A stretch of DNA of 44,461 nucleotides, from the NCBI GenBank assembly GCA_019635275.1, contig JAHBZV010000023.1, positions 1 to 44,461 on the forward strand. Reading direction: 5' to 3'. The notes under the pieces were generated by a model, which was not told the origin of the DNA, searched no databases, and saw only the letters and a list, made by a program, of their open reading frames with translations. The position numbers and the translations under genes were made by a program. Below are positions 1 to 8,530 of this stretch, piece by piece. The stretch comes from Burkholderiaceae bacterium (GTDB lineage: Bacteria > Pseudomonadota > Gammaproteobacteria > Burkholderiales > Burkholderiaceae_E). Positions within the stretch are counted from its first letter, which is position 1. Each line of letters starts with the position of its first letter.

Positions 1-320
1 TTGGCGTTGTAGGCCTCGCGCAGCGGCGGCGTGTCGGCGACGCCGTTCAGGTGCCCGACGACGCCCCACGCGCGGCCGAGCCGCTCGGTGGCGTCTTCGA
101 GCGGCTCGACGAAGGCGTCCCAGGTCGTCGGCGTCGCCAGATCGGTGACGGCGGCCAGCGTGGCGCGCGCGTGGGCGAGCAGGTCGTCGATCGCGGGCGT
201 GACCAGCGCCGGGTCGAACTCCGCGAAGCGCGGCAGGCCCGAGAAGTCGAGCAGCGGGTTGGCGGTGACGGCGGTGACAGCGGCGGGAGCAGGGGCTTGC
301 ATCGTCAGGCGTTCGTCCAT
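1..320 (-). CDS. prlC: Oligopeptidase A (M3 metallopeptidase), N-terminal part, cut by window edge
   Basis: Only the first ~106 residues are present; the zinc site (HEXXH) lies outside the window. The visible part has the family opening 'NPLLDFSGLPRF' followed by 'PAIDDLLAHARATL' and 'EPLEDATERLGRAWGVVGHLNGV', typical of PrlC/oligopeptidase A, a cytoplasmic zinc endopeptidase that degrades short peptides, including cleaved signal peptides. Two in-frame ATGs are possible, at 320 and 302. Neither has a clear ribosome binding site, and the longer start is given. The gene lies 52 nt downstream of folD on the same strand, and folD-prlC adjacency is common in betaproteobacteria, so the two are probably co-transcribed. 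Confidence 0.85.
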   Translation of the reverse strand, partial: MDERLTMQAPAPAAVTAVTANPLLDFSGLPRFAEFDPALVTPAIDDLLAHARATLAAVTDLATPTTWDAFVEPLEDATERLGRAWGVVGHLNGVADTPPLREAYNA

Positions 321-372
321 CGGTTCGCTCGGTCGGTTCGTCGCACGCGCGCCGCGCGGCTTGCAGCGTGCC

Positions 373-1224
373 TCATCGGGCCGCGCGCTCGGCCGCCTCG
401 ATCGTGTTCACCAGCAGCATCGCGCGCGTCATCGGGCCGACGCCGCCGGGCACCGGCGTGATCCAGCCCGCGACCTCGCGCGCGCTGTCGAAATCCACGT
501 CGCCGCAGAGCTTGCCGGCGGCGTCTCGGTTCATGCCCACGTCGACGACGATCGCGCCCGGCTTCACCATGTCGCCGGTGATCATCTTCGCGCGGCCGAC
601 GGCCGCGACGAGGATGTCCGCGCGCCGCGTGTGGGCGGCCAGGTCGCGCGTCCTGCTGTGGCAGATGGTGACGGTGGCGTCGGCCTGCAAGAGCAGCATC
701 GCCTGCGGCTTGCCGACGATGTTGCTGCGCCCGACGACGACCGCCTCGGCGCCCTTGAGCGCCGCGCCGGCGTGCTCGAGCATCTTCATCACGCCATAGG
801 GCGTGCACGGCCGGAAGCCGGGTTGCCCGGTCATCAGCGCGCCCGCGCTCGCGACGTGGAAGCCGTCGACGTCCTTGGCGGGCGAGATCGCCTCGATCAC
901 CGCGTGCGCGTCGATCTGCGGCGGCAGCGGCAATTGCACCAGGATGCCGTGCACGGCGGGATCGTCGTTGAGCGCGCGGATGCGCGCGAGCAGCGCCGCC
1001 TGCGTGGTGTCGGCCGGCATGCGGTCGAGCGTCGAGCGGATGCCCGCTTCCTCGCAGTCCTTGACCTTGTTGCGCACGTAGACCGTCGACGCGGGGTCTT
1101 CGCCGACGAGGATGACCGCGAGTCCGGGTGGGCGGCCGCGCGCGGCGAGTGCGGCGGCGCGTTGCGCCATCTCGGCGCGGATCGATTTGGCGAGCGCTGC
1201 GCCATCGAGGATCCTGGCGGTCAT
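373..1224 (-). CDS. folD: Bifunctional methylenetetrahydrofolate dehydrogenase / methenyl-THF cyclohydrolase
   Basis: 283 residues, the usual FolD length. FolD interconverts 5,10-methylene-THF and 10-formyl-THF in the cytoplasm using NADP, supplying one-carbon units for purine and fMet synthesis. Catalytic Tyr49 and Lys53 sit in '[12 protein letters not shown]'; '[13 protein letters not shown]' at about 93-105 holds the conserved Gln; '[12 protein letters not shown]' is the nucleotide-binding loop; '[11 protein letters not shown]' is the C-terminal signature. The open frame runs 30 codons further upstream, but the start was set at 1224 (MTARILDG) because family similarity begins there and the upstream residues are arginine-rich filler. 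It is divergent from the tRNA genes and followed by prlC. Confidence 0.96.
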   Translation of the reverse strand: MTARILDGAALAKSIRAEMAQRAAALAARGRPPGLAVILVGEDPASTVYVRNKVKDCEEAGIRSTLDRMPADTTQAALLARIRALNDDPAVHGILVQLPLPPQIDAHAVIEAISPAKDVDGFHVASAGALMTGQPGFRPCTPYGVMKMLEHAGAALKGAEAVVVGRSNIVGKPQAMLLLQADATVTICHSRTRDLAAHTRRADILVAAVGRAKMITGDMVKPGAIVVDVGMNRDAAGKLCGDVDFDSAREVAGWITPVPGGVGPMTRAMLLVNTIEAAERAAR

Positions 1225-1329
1225 CGGAGCGGTCCGGATCGGGAAGTGGGGAGGTGGCCGCGCGCGCCGCGCGCGGCAACGCCGGCGCGCGCGGGACGCG
1301 ATCGAGTCTAGCACGCGGCCTGACGCGAC

Positions 1330-1359
1330 TTGCGCCTCACCACGGTCGTGTCATATACT
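1330..1359 (+). promoter_or_regulatory. Sigma-70-type promoter for the tRNA pair
   Basis: TTGCGC at 1330-1335 and TATACT at 1354-1359 are separated by 18 bp. The expected transcription start, about 1366, is a few bases upstream of mature tRNA-Ala. Nothing else in the 149-bp folD/tRNA gap matches as well. No strong separate promoter is seen for tRNA-Glu, so a single precursor is likely. Confidence 0.55.
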
Positions 1360-1373
1360 CGCTGGCTCTTCGG

Positions 1374-1449
<76 letters not shown>

Positions 1450-1486
1450 CGTAGAACAGAAGAACAACGAACCGCAGCAACGACGA

Positions 1487-1562
1487 GTCCCGTTCGTCTA
1501 GAGGCCTAGGACACGACCCTTTCACGGTTGTAACAGGGGTTCGAATCCCCTACGGGACGCCA
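1487..1562 (+). tRNA. tRNA-Glu(TTC)
   Basis: 76 nt with encoded CCA. The acceptor GTCCCGT pairs with ACGGGAC, the T arm reads GGGGTTCGAATCCCC, and the anticodon TTC lies at 1521-1523 in a CCTTTCACGG context. It follows tRNA-Ala by 37 nt and probably shares its transcript. The ~220 bp from here to the PEP-CTERM gene contain no further recognisable gene. Confidence 0.97.
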
Positions 1563-1783
1563 AGCGCCAAGGTCACGGCGGCGTTTGGCCACACACCAGC
1601 GATCCGGTCTGTCGGCCGCCTGCGCCGACCGCGCAGTCGGTGGGGCGTTGCGATCCGCATGCACCGAAGCGACATTCGTCGCGTCGGATCGTCGACGATC
1701 ACCATCGGCGGTTGACGGACGTCAACGCACGGTCGCGGTTCGGGCGTAGCGTGACCGGGATCCGTTCGGCTCGAGTTCCACCG

Positions 1784-2587
1784 ATGTCCCGTTTGTTGCG
1801 TCATCTGCGTGCCCACCTGGTCGCCGCCCTGATGGGCGTCGGCCTGGTCGCTCCGGCGCACGCGGTCCTCGAGTTCGAGCCGGGGACGTGCTTCTGGAGC
1901 ACGCTTCGTTACCCGGACCACCTGTACCTGGATTACGCCGGCGGGCCGAGCATGCCGCGGCGCGCCGCGGATCTCGTCCAGTGGGCCGAACTGCTCGACA
2001 CGGACCTGCTGGCGGGCGACGACCCGCAAGGTCCGACATTGAACTCGGGCGTCTCCCACTGCGTCCTGCCGTTCCGCACCTACGGTGCGCTGATCACCCA
2101 TGAGTTCTCGGCGGCCGGACGCATCTTCGCGGCGTTCGTCGACGAGCCGGGGGCGTACCTGTCGATGTTCCTCGACCTCTCGTCACGGATCCTCGACAGC
2201 GCGGGCAACGTCCTCAGCAGCTTCGAGCAGCGCTACGACATCCAGCCTGGCCCCGGTGACGCCGGGGTGGTCGACCTCGACGTCGACTATTCGCCGGCAG
2301 GCAGGCTGCTCTATCCGCACGCCGTCCCGCCCCCGAAACCCGAAGACTATCCCTTCGGCCCGCGCTTCTTCCTCGACTCGACGATCGCTTGGGGATACGT
2401 CTATTCGTCGGGCTATCTGTTCTTCGACTTCGCCGGCGCGTTTCGAGGAGAAACCGGCGACGGACTGGTGCGGGCGTCGATCAGTGAGTTTCCGTACTAC
2501 GTTCCCGAGCCGGGTGTGATCGGCCTGCTCGCGGCGGGTGCAGCGGCTCTGCTGATGGCCGGAGCGCGCGCCCGCGCGGGACGTTAA
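1784..2587 (+). CDS. PEP-CTERM sorting-domain exported protein, function unknown
   Basis: 267 residues. A signal peptide (about 1-27, ending APAHA) starts the protein. The C-terminal 28 residues are a textbook PEP-CTERM signal: 'VPEPG', a hydrophobic stretch (VIGLLAAGAAALLMAG), then the basic end RARAGR. In this system an exosortase (EpsH/XrtA family) cleaves the signal and the protein goes to the envelope or extracellular polymer; no exosortase is in the window. The middle (28-239) is rich in aromatic and acidic residues and resembles nothing I can name. The open frame extends 48 codons upstream, but the ATG at 1784 is the only start that puts a signal peptide at the N-terminus. Monocistronic, followed by a hairpin. 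Confidence 0.85.
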   Translation: MSRLLRHLRAHLVAALMGVGLVAPAHAVLEFEPGTCFWSTLRYPDHLYLDYAGGPSMPRRAADLVQWAELLDTDLLAGDDPQGPTLNSGVSHCVLPFRTYGALITHEFSAAGRIFAAFVDEPGAYLSMFLDLSSRILDSAGNVLSSFEQRYDIQPGPGDAGVVDLDVDYSPAGRLLYPHAVPPPKPEDYPFGPRFFLDSTIAWGYVYSSGYLFFDFAGAFRGETGDGLVRASISEFPYYVPEPGVIGLLAAGAAALLMAGARARAGR

Positions 2588-2624
2588 TCTTCGTTTCAGC
2601 CTCCGCCCGCGATACTCCGTCCGA

Positions 2625-2652
2625 CCCTCTCGTTCGGGCGCGAACGGGAGGG
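2625..2652 (+). terminator. Hairpin after the PEP-CTERM gene (possible terminator)
   Basis: CCCTCTCGTTCG (2625-2636), loop GGCG, and CGAACGGGAGGG (2641-2652) form a 12-bp stem with one G-U pair. No T-run follows, so it is not a classical intrinsic terminator. It lies 37 nt after the stop codon and 26 nt before the efflux operon start, so it separates the two transcription units or sits in the operon leader. Confidence 0.5.
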
Positions 2653-2678
2653 AGACGAAACCCCGGACGAGGATCCAC

Positions 2679-3800
2679 TTGACGCCACCGAATTGCCGCG
2701 GCCGCAGGGCCGCCATCGTCGCCGTGCTGATGACCTTCGCAGTCGCGGCGTCGGCGCAGCCGCCCTCCGTCGAGCGTCGGACGATCGCCGCGCAGCAGGT
2801 CGACGCGCTCGGCATCCGGGTCCAGCCTGCCGACGGCCCGAACGCTGGTTCGCAGGCGCGCTACCCGGCGCAGGTGGTGGTGCCGGTCTCGCGACAACGC
2901 CTGGTGGCCGCGCCGCTGCCGGCGCTGGTCGAGTCGCTGCAGGTCGCGGTCGGCGACGAGGTCCGCGCGGGGCAGGTGCTCGCCGTGCTGCGCAGCACGC
3001 AGGCGAGCGAGTTGCAGCGCGACGTGGCGCAGGCGAACAGCCAGGCCGACCTCGCGAGGCGCAATCTCGAGCGCGACGAGCAGTTGTTCGCCGAAGGCCT
3101 GATCGCGCAGTCGCGGCTCGAAGCAGCGCGCGCGCAGGCCCGCCAGGCGCAGGCCCAGCAGCTCGAGCGGCGCCGCGCGCTCGCGCAGGCCGGGGTCGGC
3201 GCCGACGGAGGCGCCGGGCAGATCACGTTGCGCGCGCCGATCGCGGGCGTGGTGCTCGAGCAGCAGGCCGTCGTCGGGGAACGTGTCGAGCAGGCGGCGC
3301 CGTTGTACCGGATCGCGGCGCTCGATCCGCTGTGGGTCGAGATGCAGGCGCCGGCCACCGACGCCGCGTTGCTCGCGCGCGGCACTGCGGTGCGCATCGA
3401 GGCCGGCCCGAAGGCGGGCCAGCGCGACACGGCCGCAATCGCCGGTCGCGTGATCGCGCTCGGCCAGAGCGTCGACCCGGCGACGCAGACGCTGCTCGTG
3501 CGCGCCGAGGTGCGCGCGCCTGCGGGCGCGCTGCGTCCGGGCCAGACCGTCGTGGCGGTGGTCGAGGTGCCGGGTGTCGCGTCGGTTCGCGTGCCGTCCG
3601 CGGCCGTGGTCGACGAGGGCGGTGCGCCCGTCGTCTTCGTCGAGGAGGTGGCCGGCACGTTCCGACGCGTACCGGTGACGCTTGGCGGCAGCGCCGACGG
3701 GATGGCCACCGTGACGGGCATCGACGCGGGCACCCGCGTGGTCGTGCAGGGGACGGCGGCGCTGAAGTCGATCTTCGCGACGCCCGAGCCCGGAAAGTAG
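2679..3800 (+). CDS. RND efflux periplasmic adaptor subunit (HlyD/CzcB-like)
   Basis: 373 residues. It has a signal peptide (about 1-26, ending AASA), a lipoyl-like half (VESLQVAVGDEVRAGQVLAVL), a long alpha-hairpin rich in Ala/Gln/Arg (about 105-175), a second lipoyl half ('ITLRAPIAGVVLEQQAVVGERV'), a beta-barrel and a membrane-proximal domain. It bridges the inner-membrane pump and the outer-membrane channel in a tripartite metal exporter. The start is a TTG with GAGG about 7 nt upstream; the first in-frame ATG would cut into the signal peptide. It is the first gene of a four-gene operon, 16 nt before the pump gene. No CusF-like or His-rich metal-binding extension is visible, so the substrate cannot be read from this protein. 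Confidence 0.9.
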   Translation: MTPPNCRGRRAAIVAVLMTFAVAASAQPPSVERRTIAAQQVDALGIRVQPADGPNAGSQARYPAQVVVPVSRQRLVAAPLPALVESLQVAVGDEVRAGQVLAVLRSTQASELQRDVAQANSQADLARRNLERDEQLFAEGLIAQSRLEAARAQARQAQAQQLERRRALAQAGVGADGGAGQITLRAPIAGVVLEQQAVVGERVEQAAPLYRIAALDPLWVEMQAPATDAALLARGTAVRIEAGPKAGQRDTAAIAGRVIALGQSVDPATQTLLVRAEVRAPAGALRPGQTVVAVVEVPGVASVRVPSAAVVDEGGAPVVFVEEVAGTFRRVPVTLGGSADGMATVTGIDAGTRVVVQGTAALKSIFATPEPGK

Positions 3801-3816
3801 CGGAGCACCTGCCGCG

Positions 3817-6800
3817 ATGCTCTCCGCGCTGATCTCGTTTTCGCTTCGCCAGCGGTTGCTGGTGCTCGTGCTCGCGGTGATGCTGGTCGCAGCGGGCACC
3901 GTCGCCTATCGCAACCTGCCGATCGACGCCTTTCCCGACGTGTCGACCACGCAGGTCAAGCTGATCCTGAAGGCGCCCGGCATGACGCCGGAAGAAGTCG
4001 AGACGCGGATCACGATGCCGATCGAGCAGGAGCTGCTCGGCATTCCGCGCCAGGTGATGCTGCGCTCGGTGTCCAAGTACGCGCTGGCCGACATCACGCT
4101 CGACTTCGAGGACGGCACTGACGTCTACTGGGCGCGCCAGCAGGTGGGCGAGCGGCTGGCCGGCGCGACGAAAGACCTGCCGCCGAACGCGAGCGGCGGC
4201 CTGGCGCCGATCACGACGCCGCTGGGCGAGATGTACATGTTCACGCTCGAGGGCCCGCAGTCGCTCGACGAGAAGCGCCGCGTGCTCGACTGGGTCGTGC
4301 GTCCGGCGCTGCGCACGCTGCCCGGCGTGGCCGACGTGAACAGCCTGGGCGGCAAGGTGCGCACGTTCGAGGTCGTGCCCGACCCCGTGGCCCTGCTGGC
4401 GCGCGGCGTGACGCTCGCGCAGCTCGAGGAGGCGATCGTCGCCGGCAACCGCAACGACGGCGCGGGGCGGCTGAACAACGGCGAGGAAGCGCTGATCGTG
4501 CGCGCCGAAGGGGCAGTGCGCGAGCTCGACGACCTGCGCCAGACGGTCGTCCGCGCGAGCCACGGCCGCGTGGTGCGGGTCGGCGACGTCGCACAGGTGC
4601 GCACCGGGGCGCTGACGCGCTACGGCGCCGTAACGCGCAATGGCGCCGGCGAGGCGGTCGAGGGGCTGGTCCTCGGCCTGCGCGGCGCCAACGCGCGGCA
4701 GGTGGTTTCGGCGGTGAAGGCGCGGCTGGCCGAGCTCGCACCGTCCCTGCCGGCGGGCATGACGGTGGTGCCGTTCTACGACCGCAGCGGGCTGGTCGAT
4801 CGCGCGGTGAATACGGTCGGCAAGGCGCTGCTCGAGGCGGTGGTGCTGGTGCTGGCGCTGCTGCTGGCGTTCCTGGGCAACCTGCGCGCGGCGATCGTCG
4901 TGGCCTTGATGCTGCCGCTGTCGGCGCTGGGCACCTTCGTGCTGATGCGCCAGTTCGGGCTCTCGGCCAACCTGATGAGCCTGGGCGGCCTGGCGATCGC
5001 GATCGGCATGCTGGTCGACGGTGCGGTGGTGGTGATCGAGAACGTCGAGACGGCGCTGGCCGGCGGCGACAGGGCGCGGCGCGTGCCACTGCTGCACCTC
5101 GTCTATCGGGCGAGCCGCGAGGTGGCGGCGCCGGTCGCCTCGGGCATCGCGATCATCATCATCGTGTTCCTGCCGCTGCTCAGCCTGCAGGGGTTAGAGG
5201 GCAAGCTGTTCGGGCCGGTCGCGCTGACGATCGTGTTCGCGCTGGCGGTCTCGCTGGTGCTGTCGCTGACGCTGGTGCCGGTGCTCGCGTCGTGGCTGCT
5301 GCGTTCGGCGCCGGCGCACGAGCCCTGGCTCGTGCGGCAGCTGGGCCGCGTCTACGACCGCGTGCTCGCGCTGGCGATGGCGCACGAGCGCTGGTTGATC
5401 GGCATTGCGCTCGCGTCGTTCGTCGCCGCGGGGTTCGTCTTCACGCAGCTCGGCAAGTCGTTCATGCCGGTGCTCGACGAGGGCGACATCATCATGCAGC
5501 TCGAGAAGCTGCCGTCGATCGGCCTGGACAACACGGTCGCGCTCGACCTGCGCGTGCAGAAGCGCATCCTCGAACGCGTGCCCGAGGTGAAGAGCATCGT
5601 CGCGCGCAGCGGTTCCGACGAGCTGGGCCTGGACCCGATGGGGTTGAACCAGACCGACACGTTCCTGGTGCTCGCGCCGCGCGAGCAGTGGCGCAACCCC
5701 GACAAGGAGTGGCTGACCGGCGAGCTGCGCAAGGTCATGGAGGATTTCCCCGGGGTCGCGTTCGGCTTCACGCAGCCGATCGACATGCGCGTGTCGGAGA
5801 TGCTCACAGGCGTGCGCGGCGACGTCGCGGTGAAGATCTACGGCCCGGACCTCCTGACGCTCAATCGGCTGGCCACGCAGGTCGAGGCGGTGCTCGCGGC
5901 GTTGCCCGGCGCCACCGACACGCTGACGGTGCGCAACGAGGGCGTGCAGTACCTGCAGGTCGGCATCGACCGCCTGGCCGCCGGCCGCGTCGGACTGAAC
6001 GCCGAGCGCGTGCAGGCCGACCTGCGCCGCTGGGTCGAGGGGCAGCCGATCGGCGTGGTGCACGAGGCCGGGCGTCGCACGCCGATCGTCATTCGCGGCA
6101 GCGAGTCGCTGCGCGCGTCGCCGGCCGAGTTCGAGGCGCTGCGGCTGACGACCGACGCCGGCGCGTCGATTCCGCTGGCCTCGGTGGCGACGCTGCGGCG
6201 CACCGACGGGCCGGTGCGCATCGACCGCGAGCAGGCGCAGCGCTACGCGGTGGTCCAGACCAATGTGCGCGGCCGCGACCTCGTCGGCTTCGTCGACGAT
6301 GCGCGCACAGCGGTGGCCCGGCAGGTCGAGCTGCCGGGCGGCTACACGGTGGCCTGGGGCGGGCAGTTCGAGAACCAGCAGCGCGCCGCGCGCCGACTGT
6401 CGTTCGTGATCCCGGTGGCGCTCGCGCTGATCGCGTTCCTGCTGTTCTCCACCTTCGGCTCGTTGCGGCAGATGCTGCTGGTGATCTCGAACATTCCGCT
6501 GGCGCTGGTGGGGGGCGTGTTCGGGCTGGCAATCGCCGGCGAGTACGTGTCGGTGCCCGCGTCGGTCGGCTTCATCGCGCTGCTGGGCATCGCGGTGCTC
6601 AACGGCGTCGTCATGGTGAGCTATTTCAACCAGCTGCTGGGCCAGGGCGTGCCGCTCGACCGGGCGGTGGTCGAAGGCGCGCGACGCCGGCTGCGCCCGG
6701 TGATGATGACCGCGGCGATCACCGCCGGCGGGCTGGTGCCGCTGCTGTTCGCGACCGGCCCCGGTTCCGAGATCCAGCGGCCGCTCGCGATCGTGGTGAT

Positions 6801-6909
6801 CGGCGGACTGGTTTCGTCGACGGCGCTCACGCTGCTGCTGCTGCCGTTGATGTTCCGGCGCTTCGGCGTTCCGCCGTCGCGCCCGCCCGTTCCGGAGGTC
6901 CAGCCATGA
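3817..6909 (+). CDS. Heavy-metal efflux RND permease, CzcA/CusA family
   Basis: 1030 residues, normal for an HME-RND pump. It is an inner-membrane proton/metal antiporter that exports cations through adaptor and channel. The opening 'LISFSLRQRLLVLVLAVMLVAAGTVAYRNLPIDAFPDVS' is TM1 plus the family signature; 12 TM segments and two periplasmic loops can be traced. The TM4 proton-relay segment reads AIGMLVDGAVVVIENVE: Asp401 and Glu408 match CzcA Asp408 and Glu415, but Ala395 stands where CzcA has Asp402. AIG at this spot resembles Cu/Ag-type CusA, while DGAVVVIEN resembles divalent-cation types, so the substrate is unclear. Its stop overlaps the next start (ATGA). Confidence 0.94.
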   Translation: MLSALISFSLRQRLLVLVLAVMLVAAGTVAYRNLPIDAFPDVSTTQVKLILKAPGMTPEEVETRITMPIEQELLGIPRQVMLRSVSKYALADITLDFEDGTDVYWARQQVGERLAGATKDLPPNASGGLAPITTPLGEMYMFTLEGPQSLDEKRRVLDWVVRPALRTLPGVADVNSLGGKVRTFEVVPDPVALLARGVTLAQLEEAIVAGNRNDGAGRLNNGEEALIVRAEGAVRELDDLRQTVVRASHGRVVRVGDVAQVRTGALTRYGAVTRNGAGEAVEGLVLGLRGANARQVVSAVKARLAELAPSLPAGMTVVPFYDRSGLVDRAVNTVGKALLEAVVLVLALLLAFLGNLRAAIVVALMLPLSALGTFVLMRQFGLSANLMSLGGLAIAIGMLVDGAVVVIENVETALAGGDRARRVPLLHLVYRASREVAAPVASGIAIIIIVFLPLLSLQGLEGKLFGPVALTIVFALAVSLVLSLTLVPVLASWLLRSAPAHEPWLVRQLGRVYDRVLALAMAHERWLIGIALASFVAAGFVFTQLGKSFMPVLDEGDIIMQLEKLPSIGLDNTVALDLRVQKRILERVPEVKSIVARSGSDELGLDPMGLNQTDTFLVLAPREQWRNPDKEWLTGELRKVMEDFPGVAFGFTQPIDMRVSEMLTGVRGDVAVKIYGPDLLTLNRLATQVEAVLAALPGATDTLTVRNEGVQYLQVGIDRLAAGRVGLNAERVQADLRRWVEGQPIGVVHEAGRRTPIVIRGSESLRASPAEFEALRLTTDAGASIPLASVATLRRTDGPVRIDREQAQRYAVVQTNVRGRDLVGFVDDARTAVARQVELPGGYTVAWGGQFENQQRAARRLSFVIPVALALIAFLLFSTFGSLRQMLLVISNIPLALVGGVFGLAIAGEYVSVPASVGFIALLGIAVLNGVVMVSYFNQLLGQGVPLDRAVVEGARRRLRPVMMTAAITAGGLVPLLFATGPGSEIQRPLAIVVIGGLVSSTALTLLLLPLMFRRFGVPPSRPPVPEVQP

Positions 6910-7259
6910 CCGCGCCGACGCCGCTGGTGTGCCTGATCCTGCTGATTCCGACGAGCGTCGAGGATCGCGTCGTCGACTGGCTGCTCGAACGTTCCGACGA
7001 GCGCATCGAGTTCAGCGTCCATCGGGTGGCCGCGCGTGGCCCGCTGGTGAAGCTGGCGGGCGCCGACGAGCGCGTGCAGGGCTTTGCGGAGCGGGTCGAG
7101 GTGAAGCTCATCCTCGAGCGCGAGCTGTGCCTGGCGCTGGTCGACTCGCTGCGCGAGCTGCTGCAGGGCGTCGACGGCGGTTACTGGACGCTGCCGGTCG
7201 AGTGCTTCGACACGTTCGGCCAGCTGTCGGCGCAGGCGATTGCGGGAGGCCAGGCATGA
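6906..7259 (+). CDS. DUF3240 family small protein of the metal-efflux operon
   Basis: 117 residues, no signal peptide or TM segment, so cytoplasmic. 'CLILLIPTSVEDRVVDWLLE' and the 'ELLQGVDGGYWTLPVE' end fit the DUF3240 family, small proteobacterial proteins typically found inside RND metal-efflux operons. Its size and alternation of beta and amphipathic segments resemble a ferredoxin-like/PII-like fold, which would suit a cytoplasmic regulator or chaperone of the pump; that is inference. Translation is coupled at both ends: ATGA overlap with the pump stop and ATGA overlap with the channel start. Confidence 0.8.
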   Translation: MTAPTPLVCLILLIPTSVEDRVVDWLLERSDERIEFSVHRVAARGPLVKLAGADERVQGFAERVEVKLILERELCLALVDSLRELLQGVDGGYWTLPVECFDTFGQLSAQAIAGGQA

Positions 7260-8530
7260 GGCCACGCATGAGGCGCGATCGATCGTGGCGCGCCGTCGCG
7301 CTGGCCGCGATCGGCCTGGCCGTGGCGGCGACCGCGCAGGCGGGCGACGAGGCGCTGCTGCCCGCCGATCGAGAGGTCGCCGCAGTGCTAGCGCGCACCC
7401 CCGCGTGGCGCGCTGCGCGGCAGGCCATCGAGACCGAACGCGAGGCGCGCCGCCAGGGGGTCGTCGGCCCGCAGGAGTGGATCGGCAGCGTCAACGTCGC
7501 GCAGCGCCGGATCCGCGACTCCGCGCTGGGCAACACGCTCGAATGGGAGGCCGGCCTGGACCGGACGCTGCGCCGCCCGGGCAAGCGCGAAGCGGCCGAC
7601 CGGCTCGGCGGCTCGCGCGTCGAACTCGCGCAGGCGATGGGCAGTCTCGCGTGGCGCGAACAGGCGCGCGCGCTGATCGAGCGCTACGGCGCCTGGCTGC
7701 GCGAGCGCGAGTCGGCGCGAGTCTGGCGCGAGCAGGTGGCGCTGCTCGAGGCGCAAGCCGACGCGGTGGCGAAGCGGCAGCGACTCGGCGACGCGGCCCG
7801 GATCGAGCGGATCCAGGTCGATGCGGCGCTCGCGCAGGCGCAGGCGCAGGTCGTGATCGCCGAAGGGCGTGCGCAGGCCGCGCGCGAGGCGCTCGAGCAG
7901 CAGTTCCCGGAGCTGGCGTTTCCGCAGCCTCCGAGCCTGCCCGATCCGCCGGAACCGGCGGCGGACGAAGGCGCGTGGATCGACGCGCAACTCGCGCACG
8001 CGCCCGAGCTGGAGTCGGCGCGCCGCGAGGTGCAGGTCGCCGAGGAGCAGCTCCGCGTCGAACAGCTCGAGCGTCGTCCCGACCCGACGGTCGGGCTGCG
8101 GCTGGGGCAGGCGCGCGACGCCAACGAGCAGGTGGTCGGCGTCGTGCTCAGCATCCCGTTCGGCGGCGAATATCGCGCAGCGGCGGCACGGGCCGCGGCG
8201 TCTCGAGCGACCGCCGCGGCGCTGCGGCGCGACGATGTGCAACGCCGCGCCGCGGTCGAGGCCGGACTGCGCCTGCGCGAAGCGCGGCTTGCGCAGGGCG
8301 GCTGGCAGCGCGCGCGCACCGCGCAGGACAAGCTCGAGCAGGCCGCGCAAGGGCTCGCGCGCGGTTACCAGCTGGGCGAGGGCTCGCTCGCCGACCTGCT
8401 GGCGGCGCGCAGGCTCGCCAACGAGCAGCGGCTGGCGGCGTCGACGTCGGCAGTCGAAGCGTGGGTCGCGCGGTGGCGGCTGCTGCTCGAGTCGGGACGC
8501 TTGTGGGGCGAAGCGGGGACGCCTCAATAG
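7256..8530 (+). CDS. TolC/CzcC-family outer-membrane efflux channel
   Basis: 424 residues with a signal peptide (about 1-29, ending TAQAG). The body consists of two similar halves rich in Ala/Arg/Glu/Gln helices, typical of outer-membrane efflux proteins; 'GVVLSIPFGGEYRA' is a beta-strand boundary motif and 'RGYQLGEGSLADLLAARR' the conserved segment of the second repeat. The ATG at 7256 is chosen because GGGAGG lies 6-7 nt upstream and it overlaps the DUF3240 stop (ATGA); another in-frame ATG lies four codons later. Last gene of the operon. Its stop overlaps by 7 bp the 3' end of the convergent dctM gene. Confidence 0.9.
   Translation: MRPRMRRDRSWRAVALAAIGLAVAATAQAGDEALLPADREVAAVLARTPAWRAARQAIETEREARRQGVVGPQEWIGSVNVAQRRIRDSALGNTLEWEAGLDRTLRRPGKREAADRLGGSRVELAQAMGSLAWREQARALIERYGAWLRERESARVWREQVALLEAQADAVAKRQRLGDAARIERIQVDAALAQAQAQVVIAEGRAQAAREALEQQFPELAFPQPPSLPDPPEPAADEGAWIDAQLAHAPELESARREVQVAEEQLRVEQLERRPDPTVGLRLGQARDANEQVVGVVLSIPFGGEYRAAAARAAASRATAAALRRDDVQRRAAVEAGLRLREARLAQGGWQRARTAQDKLEQAAQGLARGYQLGEGSLADLLAARRLANEQRLAASTSAVEAWVARWRLLLESGRLWGEAGTPQ

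Noticed and set aside
1640-1783. Upstream extension of the PEP-CTERM gene to ATG 1640
   Set aside because: It would bury the signal peptide 48 residues into the protein; the sequence is Arg/His-rich filler.
3223-5097. 624-codon antisense frame opposite the RND adaptor and pump genes
   Set aside because: His/Arg/Gln-rich shadow of strongly supported genes; a product of high GC at third codon positions.
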